A DNA stretch of 64,000 nucleotides, taken from NCBI GenBank assembly GCA_029821735.1, contig JALGSU010000002.1:62001-126000 (forward strand), given 5' to 3'. The DNA is from Candidatus Zipacnadia bacterium (GTDB lineage Bacteria > Armatimonadota > Zipacnadia > Zipacnadales > UBA5352). A program made the translations under genes and the position numbers. Below are positions 1-8,341 of this stretch, piece after piece. The notes under the pieces were generated by a model. The model did no database searches. It was not told the DNA's origin and saw only the letters and a list, made by a program, of their open reading frames with translations. Positions within the stretch are counted from its first letter, which is position 1, and every line of letters begins with the position of its first letter.

Positions 1-1
1 G

Positions 2-100
2 GTTGAGATAGCCCCACCCGAACGCAGCGATCTACCCGGGATCAAGCACGAGGAGGTGATCTCGGCATACCTTCGGCAGCAAGGCGTGAAGCTGATATAG
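2..100 (+). CDS. C-terminal fragment of an unidentified protein (runs in from left edge)
   Basis: An open frame enters from the window edge and stops at TAG 98-100, giving 32 residues that end in EEVISAYLRQQGVKLI. It is too short to assign. The next gene's frame is open across the junction, so the two may be translationally coupled. It could also be a chance frame. Confidence 0.35.
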   Translation, partial: VEIAPPERSDLPGIKHEEVISAYLRQQGVKLI

Positions 101-213
101 TCCACTGGGCCCTGTGCAGGCTCGAACGCAGTCCCCACGCGGTCTTCTACAGAAGTGCGCTCAAGAAGCAGTTCGCTCGGGGCGTTGATGCGGCCGTCAA
201 GAAGGGGCTGTTC

Positions 214-1104
214 TTGCCAGTGCCGCTCGACGGCGATGGCGAGGCGTACCGGCCCGAACCGGGACATACTCTGTCGATACTCAAGCACGCCGGCAAGCTA
301 TGGGGCACCGACGATGAGCGGTCGGACGAGGACCCAGTGCCCTTGTCGCGCGCGGACCTCGTGAGGTATCGCTTGTCGCTTGACGCAGTCGCCCAGATGC
401 TTCACGACGCCAACGAACTTGAGGGGGAGGTGTGTCAGATCAGCCCACAGCTGCACTACGTGGGGCGGTGCGAGCGCGGCGGGATGGTCAACGCGGTTCT
501 CCTCGCGCTGTTCTCTGACGAGGCACAGGCAGTGGAATCGGCTCTATCAGTACCGTCTCATGTCGCCTCGCAGCATGAGCGGTACGTTCTGGTCTGCCCA
601 AGCTTCGGGCTTGCCGACCAGAATGATGTTCGTCGCCTGGAAGACGCTCACGTCCTGCTGACCCGCATGACGACCACCGATCTGTGGCGAGTTGTATGGC
701 CTACCTCGGCTGTCGGCGGCCATACCACTGGCATGGGGGCGAAGCTTCTGACGATCTCGAAAGGCGGAGCCTTCTGCACCTACGCAGGACAACGCGTCAA
801 GCTCTCCCCCATCCAGGGCAAACTCCTGGTGGCCCTGGCCAGACGCCCCGGCAAACCCCTGGACTACTATGCTTTGGCACGAGCCGGCTGGCCCGACGGT
901 ATCGCCGATCGGGCGAATGTGCGCGCCATGATAAAGGCACTGCGTGACAAGCTGAAGCAGGCGGCCAAGTCTGCCGAGGAGAGCGGCATCGAAGTGCCTG
1001 AGAACCCCATAGACACCCGGCGAGGCCGGTTCGACGACAGTGGCACATACACACTTGTCCTGCGTCCCTCCCAGGTCGAAGTTCTACAAGCCGACCAGGT
1101 CTGA
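214..1104 (+). CDS. Winged-helix DNA-binding-like protein of a mobile element
   Basis: This is a 296-residue protein from TTG 214. The C-terminal third (about residues 170-290) reads like an OmpR/PhoB-type winged helix: a short beta-strand opening, the helix LSPIQGKLLVALARRPGKP, a recognition-helix-like stretch (ANVRAMIKALRDKLKQA) and a closing hairpin with DTRRGRFDDSGTYTLVL. No receiver domain precedes it. The reading frame stays open and protein-like upstream of the TTG back to about position 103 (RSPHAVFYRSALKKQF), but that extension has no ATG or GTG. The real N-terminus may therefore lie further left or be damaged. Its role, perhaps regulation of the element, is inferred from the fold and context only. 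Confidence 0.6.
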   Translation: MPVPLDGDGEAYRPEPGHTLSILKHAGKLWGTDDERSDEDPVPLSRADLVRYRLSLDAVAQMLHDANELEGEVCQISPQLHYVGRCERGGMVNAVLLALFSDEAQAVESALSVPSHVASQHERYVLVCPSFGLADQNDVRRLEDAHVLLTRMTTTDLWRVVWPTSAVGGHTTGMGAKLLTISKGGAFCTYAGQRVKLSPIQGKLLVALARRPGKPLDYYALARAGWPDGIADRANVRAMIKALRDKLKQAAKSAEESGIEVPENPIDTRRGRFDDSGTYTLVLRPSQVEVLQADQV

Positions 1105-1253
1105 TCCCCCCGTGGTAGACTCGGCGCCCCTCCCTGCTACGATAATCCCACGAAGATAGAACGATAACAGCACGTACGGCCCCCGGCGTTTGGCTATCCT
1201 TACTGTGTGACCGAGCGCATCGTGCGCCGACGACACAGCAGGAGGCCCGTCGA

Positions 1254-1469
1254 GTGCCACAAGACCTGCGGCCGGTAACCATAGCCGAGACCCGGCGCTT
1301 CTGGACGAAGCGTACGTCCGAGCAGGTGTCGGATGAGAACGCCCGCGAGGCCGTCCGTAATGTGACGGGCTTCTTCGAGCTGCTTGCCCAATGGCATGAG
1401 GCTCAAGTCTCTGAGCTTCACGGATCGAGCGACAATGACGCGCAGTCAGCCGACGCTGGGAGGACGTAG
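1254..1469 (+). CDS. Small conserved-looking protein upstream of the primase
   Basis: GTG 1254 is preceded by AGGAGG at 1240-1245 with ideal spacing, which fixes the start. The 71-residue product is charged and helical (EQVSDENAREAVRNVTGFFELLAQWHE) with no cysteine motif or membrane segment. It sits directly before the primase-helicase gene, probably in the same transcript. No function is recognised; a small regulator or accessory replication factor is possible. Confidence 0.6.
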   Translation: MPQDLRPVTIAETRRFWTKRTSEQVSDENAREAVRNVTGFFELLAQWHEAQVSELHGSSDNDAQSADAGRT

Positions 1470-1572
1470 ACGTTGCACGCCACAATGCGGTCGCCGGGCG
1501 GATGGCAGATATGGACTTTGGCTGCTCCTCCTGCCTCCGTCCGACGGCCACCAGACCAGAGGAGCAGCCGAA

Positions 1573-4020
1573 ATGGAGCACATCAAGCCGAGGCTCGATG
1601 AACTCAAGGACCGAGTTAAGCGAGCCGCTGAGGACAGTCCAGGGGATACATACCGGCGGGCCGGCTACGACGGTGAACTGAAGACGCAAGGCAATCGGCT
1701 TGTGGGCTTGTGCCCATTCCACGACGAGCGCACTCCAAGCTTCACCGTTTACGCCGACGGTGGCTTCTACTGCTTCGGCTGCGGCGTCTATGGAGACATC
1801 GTCGATTTCCACCAGCGCCTGCGCAGCCTTCCCGGGTTCACCGAAGCCGTGACATCCCTTGCTTGCGACCTCGGTTTTCAGTCTGCCGGGACAGTCTCCG
1901 GAGCCGAGAAGTTCGCGGAACGCGAGGAGCCCAAAGCGCCCTACACGCTCTACGACTATGCGGCGCACGTGCTACTGCCCACTGACGAACTGCAGGAGTG
2001 GGGCGTCTGCGATGGCGTGGGCGGCCATGTCCTGGTCTTCTACCGGGACCGCGACGGCCGAAACTTGCGGGCGCGAGTTAGGCATGGGAGCAAGCGATGG
2101 TGGGGGAAGCCGGACATCGGTGGGGAGAGGTCTTATCTCTACGGTCTTGACCGGCCGACCGGTGCTCAGCAACCCATCATCATCGTCGAGGGGGAATCGG
2201 ATTGCCAAGTACTGTGGCACTGTGGCCTCACGGCTCTCGGGGCGCCCGGCCAGACCATCTTCAAGGCCGATTGGGTCGACGACCTGCCACCGTGCGAACA
2301 GCTCTACATCCTGCGAGAGCCCAACGCGACACTGCCGGAGACGGTGGCGAAGGCCTTCACCAAGGCTGGTCCTCCGGACGCACCCCAACTGCTGGAGTTC
2401 AGCCTAGAGGACGGCGACGCACTGGACCTGTGGCGTGAGGTAGGTTGCGACGTGACTGCGTTCCGAGAATGCCTCGAAGCAGCGCTCGCTGAGGCTAGGC
2501 CCGTTGCGCCTACCAGCGACGAGCCCGACGATGACTTCCTCAAGAAGTCGGTGGCCGTGCAACTCGTGGAGATCACCCTTCAGCATGCCGACCCGCTCTT
2601 CCTTACACCCGAACGCGAGCCCTTTGTGCGCGTGCCCGTCGGGGACCACCGCGAGATCCTCCGGCTGAGAGACGGGCGCTTCCGTGAGTGGGCAGAAGGC
2701 CGTCTCTACCAACGGACGGGCCGGGGTGCACACGACCACGGCCTTTCCTCGGCGAGGGCGATCCTCGCGGGTCACGCTCGCCAGAATGGCACCACCTTTC
2801 CTCTACACAATCGCGTGGCCTGGCAGGATGGTCGGCTGCTCTACGACCTCACTGATCCCCAGTGGCGCGTGGTCAGCATCGGAGCGGACGGGTGGCAGGT
2901 TGTTGACGACCCCCCGATCCTGTTCCAGCGCCACCAACACCAACAGCCGCAGGTGACACCTGAACGGAACGGCGATGCGGCCCGACTGCTGGACTTCGTG
3001 AACGTTCCCGACGAAGGCCGTTTGCTGCTGCTCGTCTATACGCTCTCGTGCCTAGTGCCCGATATCCCTCATCCCATTCCCGTCTTCGCCGGGCCGCAGG
3101 GCTCAGCCAAGACGACGGCAGCCCGAGTGCTGAGGCGGATCATTGACCCGTCTACGCTGGCGACTCTGACCTTCCCCAGATCACAGCAGGACCTCGTACA
3201 GCAATTACACCACCACTGGTTTGCCGTCTTCGACAACGTCAGCAGCCTGCCCATCTGGCTGTCTGACGCTCTCTGCCGAGCTTCGACCGGCGAGGGCTAC
3301 TCAAAGCGGCAGTTGTGGACCGATGATCAGGACGTGATCTTTGCCTACCGACGGTGCGTTGGGCTCACGGCGATACACTCACCGGTGACGCAAGCTGACC
3401 TCTTTGATCGCTGCATCATCCTGAACCTTGAGCGCGTCCCCGACAACCACCGCCAACGGGAGCGCGACTTCTGGACAAACTTCGACGCGGCCCTTCCCGC
3501 TATCCTCGGCGGTGTGTTCGACGCCATGAGCGAGGCGGTGCGTGTCTATCCTTCCCTTACGTTCGACGGCTTCCCGCGCATGGCCGACTTTGCAGCTTGG
3601 GGCGCCGCCATCGCAATCGGCCTAGGCTATACGCAGGAGACTTGGATGCAAACCTACGACCGAGACATCGCGGAGCGAGATCACGCGGCCGTCGAGGCGA
3701 GTCCCTTCGCCTCCGCGGTCGCGATGATGATGGATGAGCACAGCGAGTGGGAGGGCACTGCCACGGATCTGCTTCAAGCTGCTGAGGCAGTCGCCGAGCG
3801 CGAGCACCTTGGCACCGACAGCAAGGCGTGGCCAGGGAGCGCGTCGTGGGCGAGCAAGCGGCTCGACGAGGCAGCGGTTAACCTCGTCGAATTGGGGATC
3901 CTGGTCGAGTCTGATCGAGACAAGTCGAGAAGGACCATTCGCCTCACCCACGAGCGACCCAACCTGAAGCTGGTGGACGACGGGGAGGACCCGTGGGCCC
4001 GGGAGGGAGACGCACAGTGA
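1573..4020 (+). CDS. Primase-helicase (CHC2 zinc finger, TOPRIM, P-loop ATPase)
   Basis: This 815-residue protein starts at ATG 1573, behind AGAGGAG at 1558-1564; the frame is open further left but without a ribosome site. A DnaG-type CHC2 zinc finger is clear at the N-terminus (C47-P-F-H50 and C67-F-G-C70). A TOPRIM-like segment follows near residues 198-216 (IIIVEGESDCQVLWHCG). The C-terminal half carries a Walker A motif near residue 506 (GPQGSAKTT) and a D5/P4-like helicase segment. Such proteins make primers and unwind DNA for plasmid, phage or satellite replication. It implies that the element replicates, at least transiently. Primase activity needs further TOPRIM acidic residues that I could not place with certainty. 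Confidence 0.88.
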   Translation: MEHIKPRLDELKDRVKRAAEDSPGDTYRRAGYDGELKTQGNRLVGLCPFHDERTPSFTVYADGGFYCFGCGVYGDIVDFHQRLRSLPGFTEAVTSLACDLGFQSAGTVSGAEKFAEREEPKAPYTLYDYAAHVLLPTDELQEWGVCDGVGGHVLVFYRDRDGRNLRARVRHGSKRWWGKPDIGGERSYLYGLDRPTGAQQPIIIVEGESDCQVLWHCGLTALGAPGQTIFKADWVDDLPPCEQLYILREPNATLPETVAKAFTKAGPPDAPQLLEFSLEDGDALDLWREVGCDVTAFRECLEAALAEARPVAPTSDEPDDDFLKKSVAVQLVEITLQHADPLFLTPEREPFVRVPVGDHREILRLRDGRFREWAEGRLYQRTGRGAHDHGLSSARAILAGHARQNGTTFPLHNRVAWQDGRLLYDLTDPQWRVVSIGADGWQVVDDPPILFQRHQHQQPQVTPERNGDAARLLDFVNVPDEGRLLLLVYTLSCLVPDIPHPIPVFAGPQGSAKTTAARVLRRIIDPSTLATLTFPRSQQDLVQQLHHHWFAVFDNVSSLPIWLSDALCRASTGEGYSKRQLWTDDQDVIFAYRRCVGLTAIHSPVTQADLFDRCIILNLERVPDNHRQRERDFWTNFDAALPAILGGVFDAMSEAVRVYPSLTFDGFPRMADFAAWGAAIAIGLGYTQETWMQTYDRDIAERDHAAVEASPFASAVAMMMDEHSEWEGTATDLLQAAEAVAEREHLGTDSKAWPGSASWASKRLDEAAVNLVELGILVESDRDKSRRTIRLTHERPNLKLVDDGEDPWAREGDAQ

Positions 4021-4065
4021 CGCGAGGGGTGACGCGAGGCGACACGATGACACGACCGGTGACAC
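4017..4065 (+). repeat. Iteron-like GTGAC repeats after the primase gene
   Basis: GTGACGCGAGG occurs twice 12 bp apart (4017 and 4029). Two TGACAC words follow at 4048 and 4060, again 12 bp apart. The TGAC starts (4018, 4030, 4048, 4060) are all separated by multiples of 6. They begin over the primase stop codon. They could be replication-initiator binding sites or just a low-complexity coding remnant (the frame from 4017 is open). Confidence 0.35.
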
Positions 4066-4110
4066 CAGCGGGGCCAGCAAGTCACCACCGCAGGGCAGCG
4101 GGGACCTCAG

Positions 4111-4302
4111 TTGACAGGAATCGGTGACGCCATGACGCCATTGTCTGCCATGTCTGCCTACTACTACTTCGCAACAGATGCGGAGAGGAACTGGACAGGC
4201 GAGCAGCGAGGTGCGGGCACAGAGCTCTTCGGATATGGCGTCATCGCGTCACGCATCGGGATCGACCACATCGAGAAGGAGGCATCGGGTTGGCGAACAT
4301 GA
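4111..4302 (+). CDS. Doubtful small ORF
   Basis: A 63-residue frame from TTG 4111 (alternative ATG 4132) overlaps the next gene's start by 13 bases. It contains a Tyr-rich stretch (SAYYYFATDAERNW). The ribosome site is weak and no family is recognised. It is listed because it fills an otherwise empty 270-base gap. Confidence 0.25.
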   Translation: MTGIGDAMTPLSAMSAYYYFATDAERNWTGEQRGAGTELFGYGVIASRIGIDHIEKEASGWRT

Positions 4303-5033
4303 GGTGTAAGGGCACGACAAGATCAGGCGGACGGTGCAAGTCAACGGCGGTGGGGGAGGATGGCTACTGCCACCAGCATTCTCCCTCGCGAGGAGCCGGA
4401 ACGAAGATGGCCTCAACAGCATCAGCGGGGACACCAGCAGCCGCTGAGGAAGAGAAAGTCAGTCAGATGGAGAGAGCGGAGAAGGCCCTGAAGCTGGGTC
4501 GGCCACTTCCAGAGAAGATGGTGCCGGCCGGGGTCGGTTCGTGGTCTGTGATCACCAGCATCATCAGGGCAACGGCAAAAGACGAGGAGTCACAGCGGCT
4601 ATTGCTCGCAGAAGCGGCTGGCTATCGACACGCGCTCGCCGAAGAATATGGTGTGAAGACAGCGCTGGAGCGGATGGTCGCGGATCGCATCGTGATCTCC
4701 TACCAGCGACTGCTCCTCTTGGAGGCATACACCGACGTCGAGCACGAACAAGGAGGAAACACCCACGAGCACATGGACCTGCACCGCAAGATGGTGGCGA
4801 GGGAATCGGCGGAGTTCCTGCGGAACGTACGAGCTCTCAAGGACTTGAAGACGGTGCCTCTGACCGTCACGATCAGGGACGCTGGCCAGGTCAACGTCGG
4901 GCAGCAGCAGGTCAACGTGACTGACAGGCAGCAGGTGGACCAGGCGAAGCAAACAGGCAAGGAGGTCCTCAATGCGGAACAGAGCGAAACCCAAGCCACG
5001 GATGGCACCCAAGCGCAAGAAGACAGCCAATGA
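4290..5033 (+). CDS. Protein with N-terminal Cys/His zinc-binding motif (DUF5763-like)
   Basis: TTG 4290 sits 7 bases after AAGGAGG (4276-4282), whereas the in-frame ATG 4299 is too far away, so TTG is the likely start (247 residues). The first 30 residues form a compact Cys/His pattern (MRCKGTTRSGGRCKSTAV, then YCHQH) like the small zinc-binding DUF5763 family. The remainder is helical and ends in a Gln-rich tail with VNVGQQQVNV. Small terminase subunits have a similar helical layout, so packaging or DNA binding is possible but unproven. The 3' end overlaps the next gene by 62 bases. Confidence 0.65.
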   Translation: MANMRCKGTTRSGGRCKSTAVGEDGYCHQHSPSRGAGTKMASTASAGTPAAAEEEKVSQMERAEKALKLGRPLPEKMVPAGVGSWSVITSIIRATAKDEESQRLLLAEAAGYRHALAEEYGVKTALERMVADRIVISYQRLLLLEAYTDVEHEQGGNTHEHMDLHRKMVARESAEFLRNVRALKDLKTVPLTVTIRDAGQVNVGQQQVNVTDRQQVDQAKQTGKEVLNAEQSETQATDGTQAQEDSQ

Positions 5034-5604
5034 CGGGCGTGGCTCAGTGGTCGCCGAATTTAGGCCGAACAAGGACGGCACCCACTGCGGGCCCTACTAC
5101 TACTTCTACCGCTACGTGGCAGGGCGCCGGGAGAAGACCTACCTAACACGGCAAGAAGGCGAACGCAGGCAGCGCGAACTGGCTGAGATGCGCGAGGCCT
5201 GGCGGGCACTAGGGCAACTCTTCCAGGAGTCTGGGCGCGAAGACCGTCGGGCAGGAGCGTCCCGGCGCAATGGGGATCGCGGCGGGCGCCCCGAAAGCCC
5301 GACTGGCAGATACTGGCATGGCAGCGACCTCCGAGACCGCAGGGACTTCCCAACGGAGGAACGCGACCGGGCCCTGTTCAACTACAACGAAGACGCTATC
5401 CGTGCTGACTTGGGCTTCCCCATTAGTGAGGACGACTACGCAGAACTGCTGCGGCAGGTTAGGTCCGAATTGGCCCGGCGCTCACAACGGGGGCAAGCGT
5501 GGGAGGACGGCATGATCGTTGAGCTGGAACTGGAGAGCTATCCTTCGTGGACGGCCTCTCAGGCCGGTGCAGATGAGCCCAAGGAGGATGCAGGCAGCGC
5601 ATAA
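4972..5604 (+). CDS. Basic mobile-element protein (DUF6788-like)
   Basis: ATG 4972 follows AAGGAGG (4959-4965) by 6 bases, although it lies inside the 3' end of the preceding gene, so the 62-base overlap looks real. The 210-residue product has a basic N-terminus and then a short beta-rich motif (CGPYYYFYRYVAGRREKTYL) followed by a helix, resembling the small DUF6788 proteins common on mobile elements of GC-rich bacteria. The C-terminal half is charged and low-complexity. Function is unknown; nucleic-acid binding is a guess from composition. Confidence 0.65.
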   Translation: MRNRAKPKPRMAPKRKKTANDGRGSVVAEFRPNKDGTHCGPYYYFYRYVAGRREKTYLTRQEGERRQRELAEMREAWRALGQLFQESGREDRRAGASRRNGDRGGRPESPTGRYWHGSDLRDRRDFPTEERDRALFNYNEDAIRADLGFPISEDDYAELLRQVRSELARRSQRGQAWEDGMIVELELESYPSWTASQAGADEPKEDAGSA

Positions 5605-5631
5605 TACTCACAAGATAATCTATCTTATCTA

Positions 5632-5660
5632 TTGACTTTCTTCTCCCTACTGCGTAGAAT
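5632..5660 (+). promoter_or_regulatory. Sigma-70-type promoter for the recombinase pair
   Basis: TTGACT (5632-5637), a 17-base spacer and TAGAAT (5655-5660) lie 35 bases upstream of the recombinase start. An AT-rich tract precedes them. This gives the tyrosine recombinase its own promoter inside the element. Confidence 0.7.
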
Positions 5661-5694
5661 CGAGACAGTGCGAAACGCAAGGGAGGAGACGGTG

Positions 5695-6675
5695 ATGACA
5701 GCGCAGGTGGCCCATCTTCGCTACATCGGGCCCGAGGAAATGGACCATAGCATGGGTGCAGAGAACATCCTCAACGAGTACCAGCGCACGGCGCATCTGG
5801 GCGACAGCGAGAACTCACGTCGAGCCTACCTCACCCAGGCGCGACTGTTCCTTGAGTGGCTGGAGTTGGAGCGAGTGCCTCTCGAACACGCCACAGCCGC
5901 GATCATCGCGGACTGGCGCCGCAGCCTTGAGACGCGGTCGCTGAAGCCGGCGACCAAGGCGCTCAAGCTTGTGGCGGTCCGCAAGGTGCACTCGGAGCCG
6001 GTGCGCTACCTTGATTTCGCCGAGTTGCGCGCTCTCCTTGAATCGCCTGCGCACAGCCGCCGCAGCGACGGCTCGCAACGCGCCACCTCACTGCGGGACA
6101 CAGTTATTCTCTCGCTCCTCGGGCTGAGAGGTCTGCGCGAGGGCGAGCTTGCCGATCTCAGAGTCGGAGGGTTCCGGACGCGCCAAGGAGGCGCTGTCCT
6201 GCACGTAACCGGCAAGGGTCGAAAACAGCGACGCCTGGACCTGGACGAAGACCTGTGGAGCCTGGTCAAGGCCTATGTCCAACAGACAGGCAGGAGCATG
6301 TCACCCACGCACAAGGACAAGCCCTTCCTGCTCGGGCAGCGAGGACCGATGACTGCTCAGGGAGTGATCGACGTGGTGAGGCGGCACGGTCGCCGAGCGC
6401 TCAACCGAGACGACGTCACGCCCCATATGCTTCGACGGACCTTCGCCACGCTCGCCTCCCGCGAAGTCCGAGACAAGGAAGGCAACGTGATGAAGCCCGC
6501 GATGCCACCCTACGTGCTCCAACGGATGCTTGGGCACGAGGACCTGAAGACGACGCAGCGGTACGTCAACGCGGCAGCCGAAGCGGACGGAACCGCCACG
6601 AGCACCTACCTCGGCGTTGCAGCGCCGAGCATTCCGCGGAACTCGCGGCAAGCGGACGGGGGCGATCAGTCGTGA
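5695..6675 (+). CDS. Tyrosine recombinase (phage-type integrase family)
   Basis: This is a 326-residue enzyme with all six catalytic positions: R148 (GLREGEL), K174 (GKGRKQ), H244 and R247 (HMLRR), H281 (LGHED) and the nucleophile Y290 (TQRYVN). ATG 5695 follows GGGAGGAG at 5681-5688; GTG 5692 is an alternative. The N-terminal SAM-like core-binding domain looks short: the text jumps from LKPAT straight to KALKLVAVRK, where relatives have about 30 more residues of helix. The catalytic domain is intact but DNA binding may be impaired. The stop overlaps the next recombinase start by four bases (GTGA), so the two are probably translationally coupled. Confidence 0.9.
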   Translation: MTAQVAHLRYIGPEEMDHSMGAENILNEYQRTAHLGDSENSRRAYLTQARLFLEWLELERVPLEHATAAIIADWRRSLETRSLKPATKALKLVAVRKVHSEPVRYLDFAELRALLESPAHSRRSDGSQRATSLRDTVILSLLGLRGLREGELADLRVGGFRTRQGGAVLHVTGKGRKQRRLDLDEDLWSLVKAYVQQTGRSMSPTHKDKPFLLGQRGPMTAQGVIDVVRRHGRRALNRDDVTPHMLRRTFATLASREVRDKEGNVMKPAMPPYVLQRMLGHEDLKTTQRYVNAAAEADGTATSTYLGVAAPSIPRNSRQADGGDQS

Positions 6676-8128
6676 GCAGAGCCGTCATCTACGCGCGAGT
6701 GAGCAGCAAGGAGCAGGCGGACGAGGGCTTCTCAATCCCCGCGCAACTGAAGCTGCTCAGGCAGTACGCTGCCGAGCACGACTTCGAGGTCGCGCGCGAG
6801 TTCACCGATGTCGAGACAGCGAAGCGGACCGGGCGTGTCGCGTTCGATGAGATGGTCCAGTATCTCGGCCGCGTGAAGGGGCGGCCCGCACTCCTTGTCG
6901 AGAAGACGGACCGCCTCTACCGCAACTTCCGCGACTACGTGACACTGGACGAGTTGGACCTGGAGGTCCATTTGGTGAAGGAGGGCTCTGTCCTTTCCGA
7001 CGACTCGCGCTCTAATGAGAAGTTCATGCACGGGATCAAGGTTCTCATGGCGAAGAACTATGTCGACAACCTCTCTGAGGAAGCCAGCAAGGGCATGCGC
7101 GAAAAGGCGGAGCAGGGGATATGGCCTTCCTCAGCACCTCTAGGCTACGTGAACGTGAAGATTGGGGACAAGCGGATCATAGCGGCAGACCCCGAACGGG
7201 CTGACCTCGTGCGCAGGATGTTCGAATGGTATGCTCGCGGCGACTGCAGCATCGAAGAGATCCGAGAGCGCATCTGCGCTGAAGGCTTGACCACGTGCAG
7301 AGGCGGGCCGCCTTCGAAGAGCACTATCGAGGCCGATTCGTCTGGAAGGGCAGAACTTACGACGGGAACCACGAGCCACTCATCTCAACGGAGCTCTTCC
7401 AGAGAGTCCAGCAAGCCCTTCGGAAAGGCAACCATCCCGTGAAGGTGAGCAGTCGCTCCTTCGCGTACGCGGGGCTCATCAAATGCGAGCACTGCGGCTG
7501 CTCAGTAACTGCAGGCACACATAAGAAGAAGTACATCTACTACCGCTGCACGGCGTCCCGCGGCGACTGCAAGCCACGACTGATCAGAGAAGACCGCTTG
7601 GAGGAGTTGCTCGGGGAACTCGTTAGGGCTGTCTACATCGACGCGGACACTGCAGAATGGGCCATCGCTGCGCTCAAGGAAAGCCACACCGATGAGCGGG
7701 AGTACCACAGCGCCCAGATCGCTAAACTGCAGGGCGAGATCACCAAGCTGCAGACTCGGCTGGACTCGGCTTACGAAGACCGCGTGGACGGCAAGATAGG
7801 CGACGACTACTGGGAGCGCATGTCGGGCAAATGGCGCCTTCAACAGATGGAGCTGCGGGCAAGCATCGACCGACACGAGCAGGCGAATGAGGTCTACTTC
7901 GGTTCTGGCTTGAGTCTGCTTCGCCTTGCCGAGCGGGCCCATGACCTGTGGCTGTCGCAGCCTCAGACCGAGAGAAGGAAGTTGCTCGATCTGCTACTAT
8001 TAAACTGCACCTTCGACGGCGAGAGGCTAAGGGGTACATACAGAAAACCCTTCTGCTGGTTAGCAGAAGGGCAACTGAGTTCCATATGGCGGGGGCGACG
8101 GGGCTTGAACCCGCGACCTCCGGCTTGA
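6672..8128 (+). pseudogene. Large serine recombinase, frameshifted
   Basis: GTG 6672 begins a resolvase N-terminal domain (VIYARVSSKEQ, catalytic Ser11) followed by a recombinase domain. That frame is good up to SKSTIE near 7327 and then turns to nonsense, ending at 7442. The frame two positions over resumes the protein at HYRGRFVWKG (about 7320) and continues through the zinc ribbon (CEHCGC, YYRCTASRGDC), a coiled coil and a C-terminal tail to 8128. Family members have about eight residues (RxLRNPF-type) between STIE and YRG that are missing here. The last residues are read from the complement of tRNA-Asp. As written it cannot make a full protein; alternatively a sequence error deleted a short stretch. 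Confidence 0.85.
8041..8071 (-). terminator. Intrinsic terminator downstream of tRNA-Asp
   Basis: A perfect 10-bp stem (CCCTTCTGCT / AGCAGAAGGG, 8048-8071) is followed on the minus strand by TTTTC. It lies 16 bases beyond the tRNA 3' end and on the other strand encodes the end of the serine recombinase (KPFCWLAEG). Confidence 0.8.
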
Positions 8129-8164
8129 CAGGCCGGCACTCTAAACCAGCTGAGCTACGCCCCC
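8087..8164 (-). tRNA. tRNA-Asp (GUC)
   Basis: The minus strand folds as a full cloverleaf. The acceptor stem is GGGGGCG / CGCCCCC, the anticodon stem CCGGC / GCCGG encloses loop CTGTCAA with anticodon GTC, and the T loop is GTTCAAG. The 3' CCA is encoded (8087-8089 on the complement). It is the integration target of the element to its left. Confidence 0.95.
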
Positions 8165-8286
8165 TCCAGAAAAGAAACCCAACGCGGCAACACCACGCTG
8201 GCGAGAGGTATGCTATCAGAAATGAGACGCCCTGTCAACATCCCATCCGCTGGCACGAACACTCCTCCCTCAATCTCCCGGTCGAC

Positions 8287-8315
8287 TTCACTTCAGCGCG
8301 CACCTGTGCTATAAT
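8287..8315 (+). promoter_or_regulatory. Promoter before dinB
   Basis: TTCACT (8287-8292), 17 bases, then a perfect TATAAT (8310-8315), 27 bases upstream of the dinB start. No LexA-type palindrome is evident beside it. Confidence 0.6.
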
Positions 8316-8341
8316 TGCGGGACACTTAGAACGCTTGTTCG

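Larger units (their letters stand above)
1..8128. mobile_element. Right part of an integrated element at tRNA-Asp
   Basis: The gene set is typical of an integrative element: a winged-helix protein, a primase-helicase with CHC2, TOPRIM and P-loop motifs, two small unknown proteins, a tyrosine recombinase and a large serine recombinase. The last reading frame ends inside the 3' half of a tRNA-Asp gene, the usual footprint of integration into a tRNA. The left end and matching att copy are not in the window, so the true size is unknown. No conjugation, capsid or resistance genes are visible. A satellite or integrative-mobilizable element is more likely than a full prophage or ICE, but this is inference from the visible part only. 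Confidence 0.75.
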
